Source of the DNA: Cellulomonas fimi
GTDB lineage: Bacteria > Actinomycetota > Actinomycetes > Actinomycetales > Cellulomonadaceae
Assembly: GCF_012952065.1 (NCBI RefSeq)
Contig: NZ_JABCJJ010000006.1
Location: 62,001-126,000 of the forward strand
Direction: 5' to 3'
Length of the DNA: 64,000 nt
The translations under genes were made by a program, and so were the position numbers. Every line of letters begins with the position of its first letter. Within the stretch, counting starts at the first letter, position 1. Of this stretch, positions 32,426 through 41,425 are shown in pieces. The notes beneath the pieces are model-generated. The model worked only from the letters and a program-made list of their open reading frames with translations, was not told the origin of the DNA and searched no databases.

Positions 32426-33319
32426 TCAGGGGGCCGGGTCGGGGTACGGGGCCTCGGTCCACCAGTCGTCGGCCGCCACCAGGGCGCGCAGCCCGGCCTC
32501 GTCGGTGGCGCCGGTCAGGAGGGTCACCTCGTCCACGACGGCGGGTGCCGCGACGAGGCCGGCGCGCGCGCCCACGGTGAGCGTGACCGGTCCGGGGGTC
32601 CACGACGTCGGCGCGGACGCGACGGTCGGGGCGCCGTCGTGCAGCGCGAGCCCGAGGGTCACGGCGCCGGCCTCGATCGACACCGCGACGAGCGCGACCG
32701 CGCCGTCGGTCGGCAGCGCGCCACCGGCCAGGGTCGTGGTCGCGCTCCCGCTCGGGTGCGTGAGCTCGAGCGCGCCGCCCGTGAGCCGCAGCACCAGCGC
32801 GCCGTCCGGGCCCACGACCGACGCCAGCTCACCGTCCGCGGGGACCGGCGCGCCGGTCGGGTCGACAGGCAGCGACACCCAGAGCAGGAGCGTCGCCGCG
32901 TCGCCCGGGAGCGCGACGGGGGTCGCCGCGGTGAGCGCGCTCCCGGGCGCCGTCGCGTCGAGCGCGAGGGCGCCGGGCACGACGTCGGCCGCCGGCGCGA
33001 GCTGTGCGGGGTCGCACACCAGGAGGCCCGGCGACGTCACGGCGACGGCCTGCGCGGTGGCGTCCGCGGGCAGGGCGCCCGAGAAGCTCCACCTCAGCGC
33101 GGGCGTCGCGGCGTCGATCATCCCGCTCGTGTACGCGGCGGCCGACCCGACGCACGCCGGCCGCGTCGTCAGCCGGAGCCCGGCGGTGTCCTCGCCCGAG
33201 AAGCCGGCCCGCGTGCTCGCGGTCTGGACCGACATGCCGACGGCGACGAGCAGCCCGACGACGAGCGCGACCCCGAGCCGCACCAGCGACGCGTCGCGGT
33301 CACTCGAAGAGGAGGTCAT
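32426..33319 (-). CDS. Exported LamG/concanavalin A-like protein
   Basis: 297 residues: N-terminal membrane helix or signal (VRLGVALVVGLLVAVGM) followed by TASTRAGFSGEDTAG, then a beta-rich domain of the laminin-G/ConA-like type (ALRWSFSGALP ... TLLLWVSLPV ... LVLRLTGGALEL ... VTLTVGARAGL ... VDEVTLLTGATDEAGLRALV). No enzyme motif. Its ATG overlaps the stop of the signal-peptidase gene by 20 bp, with GAGGAG correctly placed inside that gene, so the two are coupled. It is probably a surface protein processed by the same peptidase. Confidence 0.68.
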   Translation of the reverse strand: MTSSSSDRDASLVRLGVALVVGLLVAVGMSVQTASTRAGFSGEDTAGLRLTTRPACVGSAAAYTSGMIDAATPALRWSFSGALPADATAQAVAVTSPGLLVCDPAQLAPAADVVPGALALDATAPGSALTAATPVALPGDAATLLLWVSLPVDPTGAPVPADGELASVVGPDGALVLRLTGGALELTHPSGSATTTLAGGALPTDGAVALVAVSIEAGAVTLGLALHDGAPTVASAPTSWTPGPVTLTVGARAGLVAAPAVVDEVTLLTGATDEAGLRALVAADDWWTEAPYPDPAP

Positions 33320-34019
33320 CGACCTGGCTCCTCTCGATGCCGAGCGCGGGGCGCCGGGCGCGGGCCCGCCGCGCCTGCACCACGGCGGCGACCTCCATGC
33401 CCGCGAGGATCAGCAGCGGCGGCCCGAGCATGACGAACCGGCCCGTCGCGGAGTGCGCCCAGCCCAGCACGGCGCCCCAGCCGGGGTGGACGGCGAGCAC
33501 GACCCCGCGGACGCGGTTGACCGGCGTCGCGTTCGGGTCCGGCTCGTCGTTGGCGTCGCCCTTGGTGAAGATGTACGGCCGGGTGATCGGCTCACCGGTC
33601 GCCTCGTCCAGCTTGGGGACCATCCGGCCCGTGCTCTCGTCCTGCTCGAGCACGGGCAGGATCTCGAGGCGGATGATCCGGTGCGTCTGGAGCACCTCGG
33701 AGTCCTGCGGCCAGAACGAGACGACCTGACCGACGCGGAGCTCGGCGGGGTTCTCGATCTGCTTCATCACGACGGCGTCGCCCGCGTCGATGTACGGGGA
33801 CATCGAGCCGGAGACGACGATGAGCAGCCGCTGCTCCTGCACCTGGAAGTAGAGGGGCACGAGCAGCGAGGCCGCGTACGACCCGACGCAGAGCGCGACG
33901 ACCGTCCACAGCGCCACCCGGACGCCGCGCGCGCGACGACTCCCCGGGGGCGTGCGTCGGGCGCGCCGGCGCACGGGTCTCGTGCGCCGGTCGCGTCGGG
34001 TCGCCGGCAGGAACGGCAT
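33300..34019 (-). CDS. sipW: Signal peptidase I, SipW (ER-type) class
   Basis: 239 residues with an N-terminal and a C-terminal membrane helix. Box B is VSGSMSPYID with the catalytic Ser; the general base is the His of THRI, not a Lys, which defines the SipW/archaeal/ER class; box E follows as FTKGDANDEPDP. In Bacillus SipW processes the biofilm proteins TasA and TapA. Here it is flanked by a TasA-like gene upstream and a LamG-like gene downstream on the same strand, which fits that role. Confidence 0.88.
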   Translation of the reverse strand: MPFLPATRRDRRTRPVRRRARRTPPGSRRARGVRVALWTVVALCVGSYAASLLVPLYFQVQEQRLLIVVSGSMSPYIDAGDAVVMKQIENPAELRVGQVVSFWPQDSEVLQTHRIIRLEILPVLEQDESTGRMVPKLDEATGEPITRPYIFTKGDANDEPDPNATPVNRVRGVVLAVHPGWGAVLGWAHSATGRFVMLGPPLLILAGMEVAAVVQARRARARRPALGIERSQVDDLLFE

Positions 34020-34040
34020 GGGGCTGGAGCTCCTCGAGCC

Positions 34041-34715
34041 TCAGTTGTTCTTCGTCTGCTCCGCGAAGAACGTGAAGACCAGGTCGGTGGTCGCGTCGGC
34101 GTACTCGTTGCCGGCTCCGATCGGCAGCCCGAGGCTCACGCAGAGCTGCTCCGAGGCACCGGCGATGAGCGTGCGCTCGCCGCCCTGCACGCCGTCGGTC
34201 CTCGACCCGAGCAGGACGTTCTCAGCACCCGCGGCGAGCTTCTGCACCGGCACGAGCGGCTGGGCGGACGCGACGAAGGCGGCGTCGCACGCGGCGCCGG
34301 TCGGCAGCGCGTAGAGGCCGATGTCGACCACCGAGGCCAGGTCGGGCACCGGGCGGTCGGCAGGCGCCTGCGCCGAGTTGCGGTTCGTCGCGGCGTACTC
34401 GATCGCGTACCGGTGCTCGAGCGAGCCGTCGTTCAGGACGTCGAGAACCGCGTACGACGTGTCACCCGGCGCCACGAGCGGGTCGGTGGTGATCACCTCG
34501 TCCACGGGCGTCCCCGAGATCGACACGGACCCGGTGGTGAACCCGCTGACCCCGGCGTCGTCGTTGTCACGGAACAGCGCCGAGGTGGTCAGCGAGCTCA
34601 CGCCCACGACCGCGAGGCCGACGGTCGCGGCGCTCGCGACGAACCGCCGGCGCCGGGCGCGGTCGGCGGCGCTCGGGCCCGCGGGCCGGATCATCTCCTG
34701 CAGCAGATCGTCCAT
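34041..34715 (-). CDS. TasA/camelysin-like exported protein (SipW substrate)
   Basis: 224 residues. The N-terminus is Arg-rich, then a hydrophobic helix (VASAATVGLAVVGVSSLTTS) ending ALFRDNDDAG and GFTTGSVSISGTP, the typical SipW-cleaved signal of the TasA/camelysin family. The rest is a beta-sandwich-like domain rich in TSYAVLDVLNDGS-type strands with two Cys. First gene of a three-gene unit with the signal peptidase (21 bp downstream) and the LamG-like protein. Could form surface fibres or act as an anchored protein; by homology it is linked to biofilm matrix. ATG at 34715 is preceded by GAAGGA. Confidence 0.75.
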   Translation of the reverse strand: MDDLLQEMIRPAGPSAADRARRRRFVASAATVGLAVVGVSSLTTSALFRDNDDAGVSGFTTGSVSISGTPVDEVITTDPLVAPGDTSYAVLDVLNDGSLEHRYAIEYAATNRNSAQAPADRPVPDLASVVDIGLYALPTGAACDAAFVASAQPLVPVQKLAAGAENVLLGSRTDGVQGGERTLIAGASEQLCVSLGLPIGAGNEYADATTDLVFTFFAEQTKNN

Positions 34716-34735
34716 GGGTGCGCGTCCTTCGGAGG

Positions 34736-36811
34736 TCATGATGTGGTCATCGGCACGTCGGTGGGCGTACTTGAGCGTTCTGGCCGATTTGTTGTCGGGA
34801 GATCGGTTCGCGTGGGGGCGAACCGCCGGCGTGGGGCCGGGAGCAGCGCCGCGCGCACCCCGGCGACGGCCGCGGCAGGGACCGCCTCGGAGTACAGGAA
34901 GCCCTGCGCCTGGTCGACGTCGAGGGCCGCGAGCCGGCTCGCCGTCCCGGCGTCCTCGACCCCCTCGGCCACCACGACGAGGCCGAACGAGTGCGCGAGG
35001 TCGACCATCGCCTTGACGACGAGCTCCGAGCCGCGCTTGTCCGCGCTCGCCTCGATGTCGGCGATGAAGAGCTTGTCGATCTTGAGCTGCGCGACGGGCA
35101 GGTCGCGCAGCTGCGAGATCGAGGTGGTGCCGATGCCGAAGTCGTCGATCGACACCCGGATGCCCATGTCCGCGAGGCGCTTGAGCACCGGGAGGATCCG
35201 GGACGGGTCCGCCACGAGGGCGGTCTCGGTGATCTCGACCTCGAGCAGGCTCGCCGGCACCTGGTGCGTCGCGAGCAGCGCCTCGATCGTCTCCGTCACG
35301 GCGAACGAGGTGACGTTGTGCGCGGAGAGGTTGACCGCGACCGGCACCGGGTCGCCCTCCTCGCGCCAGCGCGCGATCTGCGTCACGACCGTCTCGAGCG
35401 CGAAGCGGGTCAGGTCGTTGATCAGGCCGGTCTGCTCGGCGAGCGGCACGAAGAGCGTCGGGGGCAGCATCCCGCGGGTCGGGTGCTGCCATCGCATGAG
35501 TGCCTCGACCCCCGCGGTGGCGCCGGTGCGCAGGTCGATCTTCGGCTGGTAGTGCATCACGAGCTCGTCGGCCCGCTCGAGGGCGCGGTGCAGGTCGCCC
35601 AGCAGCACGAGGCGCGCGGGCGAGGAGTCGTCCTCGTGGGGCGAGTAGACCGCGACGCCCATGCGGTGGACCTTGGCGGTGTACATCGCGACGTCGGCCT
35701 TGCGCATGAGCGAGGAGCCGTCGTGCGCGTGCTCGGGCAGGCAGGCGACCCCGATCGACGTCTCGACGTGGACGTCGAGGTCGCCGAGCCGGAACGGGGG
35801 ACCGAACACGTTGCGCACGCGATCGGCCAGGCGCTCCGAGTCGGCGGCGGCCCGGATCGAGGGCAGCAGGATCGCGAACTCGTCCCCGCCGAGGCGGGCG
35901 ACGACGTCGTTGTCGCGCAGCGCTCCCTGGAGCCGCCGGGCGACCTGCTGGAGCAGCTCGTCGCCCATGTCGTGGCCGAGGGAGTCGTTGATGTCCTTGA
36001 AGCGGTCGATGTCGAGGAGCACGAGCCCGACGCCGGTGCCCTCGTCGTACGCGGTGTCGACCGCGCGGGCGAGGCGCTCCGTGAGCATCCGCCGGTTGGG
36101 CAGGCCGGTGAGCGAGTCGAGCAGTGCGAGCCGGGCGTTGTCGAGCGCGTTCGACTGCAGGCGGCGCGTGAACGTGCGCACCGTGCGGAAGAGCAGGAGC
36201 CACACGACGAGCAACCCGCCCGCGACGACCAGGCCGATCGTGCGGTTGATGTCGGCGAGCGCGGCGGCCGAGTCCCTGTAGTCGAGGACCACCTCGGCGG
36301 CGCCGACGGCCCCGACGACGTCGCGGTAGCGCACCGGCACGTAGACGTCGAGCACCTCGACCTCGGTCCCGCCGGCGCGGGCGACCGAGGCGTTCGGGAG
36401 GACCATCGTGCCGACGTGCGCGACGGGGCTTCCCCCGCGCACCGCGTCGTCGAGCCGGATGCCGTCCGGGAAGCCGGTGGGGCTGTCGGACCCCGAGTCG
36501 TACAGCAGGTCGCCGTCGACGGTCCACAGCCGCAGCGACACCACCCGGTCGTCGAACCCGCGGACGGCCTCGTCGACGCCCGCGCGCTCGCCCGACGAGA
36601 GCACCCCCAGCGTGTAGGCGTCGACCGACACGGCCTGCCGCGCGTACGACTCGACGATCTCCGCGGTCTCGATCCCGACGGCGTGCTCGCGCTGCGTCGT
36701 CACCTGGCTCACGGCCAAGACGAGAGCGATCCCGAGCGTGAGCATCGACAGCACGCTGACGACCGAGAAGTACCGGGTCAGCGGCGGACGCTTCGGCGTG
36801 GTCGGGCTCAC
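34736..36811 (-). CDS. Membrane GGDEF-EAL c-di-GMP enzyme
   Basis: 691 residues. TM1 (about 15-35), an extracytoplasmic sensor region of about 150 residues, TM2 (about 190-210), then GGDEF (LGGDEFAILLP at about 307) and EAL (GVEALMRW at about 434, AVNLSA, EITETAL, SIDDFGIG, VVAEGVE). Both sets of catalytic residues are intact, so the protein may make and break c-di-GMP, with one activity dominating. Its 3' end overlaps the region just upstream of the TasA-like gene, so it may control, or share a transcript with, the SipW/TasA unit. Confidence 0.9.
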   Translation of the reverse strand: MSPTTPKRPPLTRYFSVVSVLSMLTLGIALVLAVSQVTTQREHAVGIETAEIVESYARQAVSVDAYTLGVLSSGERAGVDEAVRGFDDRVVSLRLWTVDGDLLYDSGSDSPTGFPDGIRLDDAVRGGSPVAHVGTMVLPNASVARAGGTEVEVLDVYVPVRYRDVVGAVGAAEVVLDYRDSAAALADINRTIGLVVAGGLLVVWLLLFRTVRTFTRRLQSNALDNARLALLDSLTGLPNRRMLTERLARAVDTAYDEGTGVGLVLLDIDRFKDINDSLGHDMGDELLQQVARRLQGALRDNDVVARLGGDEFAILLPSIRAAADSERLADRVRNVFGPPFRLGDLDVHVETSIGVACLPEHAHDGSSLMRKADVAMYTAKVHRMGVAVYSPHEDDSSPARLVLLGDLHRALERADELVMHYQPKIDLRTGATAGVEALMRWQHPTRGMLPPTLFVPLAEQTGLINDLTRFALETVVTQIARWREEGDPVPVAVNLSAHNVTSFAVTETIEALLATHQVPASLLEVEITETALVADPSRILPVLKRLADMGIRVSIDDFGIGTTSISQLRDLPVAQLKIDKLFIADIEASADKRGSELVVKAMVDLAHSFGLVVVAEGVEDAGTASRLAALDVDQAQGFLYSEAVPAAAVAGVRAALLPAPRRRFAPTRTDLPTTNRPERSSTPTDVPMTTS

Positions 36812-36932
36812 GGTGGGTGGCTGCTCGAGAGGTCGGAGGAGTCGGTGTCCACCCTGAGGTGTCCGCCGAGACTAGGCGGTATCAGGTCACGGGTCCAGGA
36901 ACGGAGCACGCATCTGCGGGCGAGTCGCGCTA

Positions 36933-37676
36933 TCACGGCGCAGATGCGCTGACCAGGAGGGACCCGCCCAGAACGGCCGTGACGATCGTCACAAGCACGA
37001 AGACCGCGATCCACACCGCTGCCGGGACGTGCGTGAGGCGGGCCAGGAGCGCGGCGTCGGACCCGCTGCTGCGGTGGGCGAACAGCTCCAGGGCGGGGCG
37101 CGGCGCCGCGACGAGCAGGAACCACGTGATCGCGTAGGCGGCGACCGACTGCCACACCGGAGCCGCCCACCACGTCACGGCGACCAGCACGACGCCCGTG
37201 ACGAGCACCGACCACAGCCCGAACCAGTTGCGGATCTGGACCAGCACGAGGACCAGCACCACGAGCAGCAGCCAGAGCAGCCCGACGGCGTACCCCCGCG
37301 ACACGAGCCACGCGGCTCCCAGGCCGAGCAGGCCCGGTCCGAGGTAGCCCGCCGCGGCGGTCGCGATCATCCCCGGGCCTCGCGGGCGCCCCACCGAGAC
37401 GGTGAGCCCCGAGGTGTCCGAGTGCAGCCGGATGCCCGACAGCCGCCGACCGGTCAGCACCGCGACCCCCGCGTGCGCGGCCTCGTGGACCAGGGTGACC
37501 GCGTGCCGTGCCACGCCCCAGAGCCGCGGCACGAGGACGACCAGGACGGCCACCCCCGCGGTCAGGAGCACCACCGTGGTCGACGGCGCGGGCTGGGTCG
37601 TCGTCGCCCGGTGCCAGATCTCGCCGAGCACCTCCCCGAGCACGGGGACGAGCCCCAGCTCTCCCCCGTCCGTCAT
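36933..37676 (-). CDS. Peptidase M50B-like membrane protein
   Basis: 247 residues with about six helices and the zinc-protease motif HEAAH in TLVHEAAHAGVAV. This is the M50B-like family common in actinobacteria; no second ligand (NPDG-type) motif is clear, so proteolytic activity is inferred from HExxH only. It starts at the ATG in MTDGGELG; the upstream part of the frame is Arg-rich and overlaps the end of the next gene. Separate from the LacI-GGDEF-EAL gene by 16 bp on the same strand. Confidence 0.78.
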   Translation of the reverse strand: MTDGGELGLVPVLGEVLGEIWHRATTTQPAPSTTVVLLTAGVAVLVVLVPRLWGVARHAVTLVHEAAHAGVAVLTGRRLSGIRLHSDTSGLTVSVGRPRGPGMIATAAAGYLGPGLLGLGAAWLVSRGYAVGLLWLLLVVLVLVLVQIRNWFGLWSVLVTGVVLVAVTWWAAPVWQSVAAYAITWFLLVAAPRPALELFAHRSSGSDAALLARLTHVPAAVWIAVFVLVTIVTAVLGGSLLVSASAP

Positions 37677-37692
37677 GGGGTGCACCGTACGG

Positions 37693-40600
37693 CTACGCGC
37701 CGCGCGTGGCCCCGACCGCGGCGCGCGCGTCGCCGACCGGACCGCCCTGCGTCGGACCACCCTGCGTCGGCACCACCGGACCGCCGCCGAGCACCTGGCC
37801 GACGAGCTCGCCGGCCGCGTCACCGGCCACCGCGGGCATGAACAGGTAGCCCTGGCCCGTGACGCAGCCGATCTCCTGGAGGAACGCGAGCTGGTCGGTC
37901 GTCTCGACGCCCTCGGCGACCACGGCCAGGCCGAGCGCCTTGCCCATCGCGACGATGACCCGCACGAGGTCGGCCGTCCGGTCGCCGCTCATCACGCCCC
38001 TGATGAACGAGCGGTCGATCTTGAAGGCCTCGACCGGGAACCGGTGCAGGGTCTCGAGCGACGAGTACCCCGTGCCGAAGTCGTCGATGTGGAGCTGGAG
38101 CCCGGCGTCGTGCATGTCCTTCATGAGCCGCAGGGCGAGCTCGGGCCGCCGCATGATGACGCCCTCGGTGATCTCGATGGTCATCCGGTCCGCCGTGAGC
38201 CCGTGGCGCCCGAGGCAGTGCAGCACGTGAGGGAGCAGGCCGCTGTGCCAGAACTCGCGGTCGGAGATGTTGACGCTCACGTTGACGACCGCGGGGCCCC
38301 ACACGGCGAGCTGCCGGCAGACCTCCTCGATGACCCAGTGGCCGAGCCGGACGATCAGCCCGGTCTCCTCCATGATCGGCAGGAACTGGTCGGGCGGGAC
38401 CATGCCGCGCTCGGGGTGCCGCCAGCGCACGAGGGCCTCGAAGCTGTTCGCCAGGCCCGACGCCAGGTCGACGATCGGCTGGTAGTGCACCTCGAACTGC
38501 TCCTCGTCGAGCGCCCGCCGGAGCTCGGCGTCGAGGCGCAGGTGGTGCACCGCGTTCGCGTGCATCGCCGCGTCGAAGAACGACACCGAGCCGCGCTCGG
38601 TCGCCTTCGCGTGGTACATCGCGGTGTCGGCGTCGCGGAGCACGTCCTCGGCCGACGCGTAGTCGATCGCGCTGGTCGCGATCCCCAGGCTGGCTCGGAT
38701 CGCGACCTCGTTGCCGTCGAGGTCGATGACCTCGGCGAGCGCTGCCTGGACGCGCTGGGCGACGTGCAGCACGTCGTGCGGCTCGACGTCGTGCAGCAGG
38801 ATCGCGAACTCGTCGCCGCCGAACCGCGCGCCCGTGTCGACCGCGCGCAGCTGGTGCTCGATCCGGTTCCCGACGGCGGTGAGCAGGCGGTCGCCCGCCT
38901 GGTGCCCGAGCGAGTCGTTGACGACCTTGAACCCGTCGAGGTCGAGGAAGAGAACGGCGAAGGGGGTTCTCGACCGCCGGCACTGCGCGACGGCGTGCTC
39001 GAGCCGGTCGAGGAAGAGCCGGCGGTTGGGCAGGCCCGTCAGGGCGTCGTAGAGCGCGTTCTCGCGCAGCTGGTCCTCGAGCGACCGGCGCTCGTGGATG
39101 TCGGAGAGCGAGCCGACGATGCGCTCCACGGAGCCGTCGGCCGCGCGGACCGACAGGGCGCGCGCGAGCGCCCAGCGGTACGAGCCGTCGGCCGTGCGGA
39201 CGCGGTACTCGGTGAGCACCGTGGCCTCGTGCCCGGCGACCGCCTTGCGCAGGGCGTGCTCCATGTCGGCGACGTCGTCGGGGTGGATCAGCGCCCGCCA
39301 GGCCTCGAGCCGGTTCTCGGTGGCGCGGTCCAGGCCCAGCAGGTCCCAGCACCGGTCGGAGAGGTAGAGCGCGCTGGTGCGCGCGTCCCACTCCCAGAGC
39401 CCGTCGTTCGTCGCGAGCGCCGCGAGCGCGTAACGCTCCTCGCTCGCCCGGACCGTCTGGTGCAGCCGCTCCTCCTCGAGCGCGGCGCACAGCAGCGCGG
39501 CCCAGTGGTGGTAGGTCTCGCGGCTCGACGTCGTGACGATCGCGCCGACGAGCGCGAGCATCCCCCAGTCGCGCTCGGCGGTGCGGACGGGCACGACGAC
39601 GCACACACGGTCCGCGGAGTCCGGGGTGCCCCCGACCAGGGGCGCGGGCGGGAAGCTCTCGACCGGCATCGTCGTGCCGAGGACGCCGGTCAGCAGGCCG
39701 TCGGGGTCGTAGCTGCCCGCGATCCGCAGCGGGCCGGTCCCCGGCTCGCCGTCCCACAGCCCCAGCACGCCGGCCCGCACGTGCGTGCCGGTGAGCCACG
39801 CGAGGCGGTGCGCCTCGGCGCTCCCCACGTCCAGCAGCCCCTTGTCGAGAGCGACCTGCTCCTCGATGAGCGCCTCGAGCGACTCGGCGCGGACGCGGAA
39901 CGAGCCGGCCTGCATCTGCCAGAGCGCGGCGGCGACGCGCGTGGCGGCGGTCCGGCCGGCGTCACCGAGCGCGTCGTCCGCCGTCGCCTGGTCGGGCGTC
40001 GCCGCACCCGTGCGCTCGAGGTACTCCGTCAGCGCGCCGAGGGTCCGGTGCAGCACGCTCGCGTCGGTCGCCACGCGGCGCAGGGACGTCGTGAGCGCCT
40101 CGAGCCGCTCGGCGGGCACGGCGTCGCCCGCCTCGAGGAGCGCCTCGACCTCGACGGCCATCGCCAGCACGGCGTCCTCGGTCGGGCCGTCCGCCGTGCT
40201 GTCGTAGGTGAGGAGGGCGCCGCGCAGCAGCTCGCTGAGCTCCTCGAGCGGCGAGGGGCGGTACGCCTGCACGGGCTGCGCGCTCCCGGTGCCGCCCGCG
40301 ACGTCCGGCGCGCACCCGCACGACGCGCGCAGGGCCAGCCCCGCGGCGGGTGAGGTGTGCGCGACGGCCGGGACCGCGTCGCCTCGGATCTGCGCGAGGA
40401 CCAGCCGGCCCGCGAGCGCGCCGACCTCGTCGAAGCGCTGGTTGACGCTCGAGAGCGGCGGGCTGCTGAAGGCGGCGGCCTCGATGTTGTCGAACGCGAT
40501 GACGGCGAGGTCCCGGGGGACGACGACGCCGGCGTCCGCGAGCGCGCCCATGAGCCCGATCGCGATCCGGTCCGTCGCGACCATGACCGCGGTCGGGCGC

Positions 40601-41160
40601 CGGTCGAGCGCGAGCAGCTGCGCGGCGGCGGCGGCGCCCGCGGCGGGGGTGCTCCCCGGCACGTCGACGACCAGGGCCGGGTCGGCGTCGAGCCCGTGCG
40701 CTGTGAGCGTGTCCCGGTACGCGGTGAGCCGGTCGCGGAGGTCGGCGCGGTCGAGCGGCCCGACGTAGCCGATCCGCGTGTGGCCGTGCTCGAGGAGGTG
40801 CGCGACGGCGTCGGCGGTCCCGCCCTCGTTGTCGGGCACGGCCAGCGGGGCCTCGAAGCCGTCGAGCGGCATGCCGGCGCACACGACGGGGGTCCCGGCG
40901 GCACGCAGCCGCTCGAGGTACGGCGCCTGGACGGCGCTCGTGACGGCGACGACGCCGTCCGCGCGCGCCCAGGCGACGGGCGTGCTGAAGGCGGTGGGCT
41001 CGTCGAGCTCGTCGGCCGCGGCGCCCGGCCCGAGCGTCTGGACGACGACGACGCGCCCACCGACCGCGCGGACCTCGCGCGTGAGCCCGGCGAGGACCTC
41101 CCCGAAGAAGTAGCCGCCCGTGCCGGGGGAGACCGCGAGGACGGTGAGCGGCTCCGCCAT
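37693..41160 (-). CDS. LacI-type sensor - PAS - GGDEF - EAL multidomain protein
   Basis: 1155 residues and no membrane helix. Residues 1-290 match the periplasmic-binding-protein-like ligand domain of LacI regulators (GYFFGEVLAGL ... VPRDLAVIAFDNIEAAAFSSPPLSSV) but no LacI HTH precedes it. A helical and GAF-like region follows (about 330-560), then PAS (about 573-698, YRVRTADGSYRWAL), GGDEF (RFGGDEFAILL at about 780) and EAL (FEALVRW at about 907, IDDFGTGYSS). All catalytic motifs are intact. It presumably links a sugar or small ligand to c-di-GMP turnover. ATG at 41160 with AAGGA upstream. Confidence 0.9.
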   Translation of the reverse strand: MAEPLTVLAVSPGTGGYFFGEVLAGLTREVRAVGGRVVVVQTLGPGAAADELDEPTAFSTPVAWARADGVVAVTSAVQAPYLERLRAAGTPVVCAGMPLDGFEAPLAVPDNEGGTADAVAHLLEHGHTRIGYVGPLDRADLRDRLTAYRDTLTAHGLDADPALVVDVPGSTPAAGAAAAAQLLALDRRPTAVMVATDRIAIGLMGALADAGVVVPRDLAVIAFDNIEAAAFSSPPLSSVNQRFDEVGALAGRLVLAQIRGDAVPAVAHTSPAAGLALRASCGCAPDVAGGTGSAQPVQAYRPSPLEELSELLRGALLTYDSTADGPTEDAVLAMAVEVEALLEAGDAVPAERLEALTTSLRRVATDASVLHRTLGALTEYLERTGAATPDQATADDALGDAGRTAATRVAAALWQMQAGSFRVRAESLEALIEEQVALDKGLLDVGSAEAHRLAWLTGTHVRAGVLGLWDGEPGTGPLRIAGSYDPDGLLTGVLGTTMPVESFPPAPLVGGTPDSADRVCVVVPVRTAERDWGMLALVGAIVTTSSRETYHHWAALLCAALEEERLHQTVRASEERYALAALATNDGLWEWDARTSALYLSDRCWDLLGLDRATENRLEAWRALIHPDDVADMEHALRKAVAGHEATVLTEYRVRTADGSYRWALARALSVRAADGSVERIVGSLSDIHERRSLEDQLRENALYDALTGLPNRRLFLDRLEHAVAQCRRSRTPFAVLFLDLDGFKVVNDSLGHQAGDRLLTAVGNRIEHQLRAVDTGARFGGDEFAILLHDVEPHDVLHVAQRVQAALAEVIDLDGNEVAIRASLGIATSAIDYASAEDVLRDADTAMYHAKATERGSVSFFDAAMHANAVHHLRLDAELRRALDEEQFEVHYQPIVDLASGLANSFEALVRWRHPERGMVPPDQFLPIMEETGLIVRLGHWVIEEVCRQLAVWGPAVVNVSVNISDREFWHSGLLPHVLHCLGRHGLTADRMTIEITEGVIMRRPELALRLMKDMHDAGLQLHIDDFGTGYSSLETLHRFPVEAFKIDRSFIRGVMSGDRTADLVRVIVAMGKALGLAVVAEGVETTDQLAFLQEIGCVTGQGYLFMPAVAGDAAGELVGQVLGGGPVVPTQGGPTQGGPVGDARAAVGATRGA

Positions 41161-41425
41161 GGTGCACCGTCCTTCCGTGGTCGCGACGCGGGGCGACGTG
41201 ACGCCGCGTTCGTCGGGCGTCGTCCGCCGTGTCCGTGGCGTCCCGATCGGCACCCCCCGGAGCGACGTGAGGGGCGTCACCGGGTGAAGGAGGTGGGCCG
41301 GGAGGCGACGTGAGGCATACTGGACCCCGAGGCCCGCACCATCTCGTGCGCGGCCCGCGTCGTGGAGCACCTGCGAGTTCACGCGGCGAGCCCCGACCAT
41401 CCACCGCCGGAAAGGCGACCTTCAC
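41161..41425. other. Divergent intergenic region upstream of the LacI-GGDEF-EAL and DEAD-box genes
   Basis: No gene recognised. A CATACT hexamer at about 41315-41320 could be the -10 of the helicase promoter, leaving a 5' leader of about 100 nt, as is common for cold-regulated RNA helicases. The LacI-domain gene reads the other way from 41160. Confidence 0.35.

Noticed and set aside
32505-35552. 1015-codon open frame antisense to the SipW/TasA/GGDEF-EAL genes
   Set aside because: Low-complexity Ser/Ala/Arg composition and no recognisable domain; three well-supported genes lie on the other strand.
34716-36527. N-terminal extension of the TasA-like frame by 600 codons
   Set aside because: It reads through the GGDEF-EAL gene in a wrong frame; the signal-peptide start at 34715 explains the gene.
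37402-40353. 983-codon open frame antisense to the LacI-GGDEF-EAL gene
   Set aside because: Composition dominated by Arg/Val/Glu-Arg repeats typical of GC shadows; the sense frame has intact GGDEF and EAL motifs.
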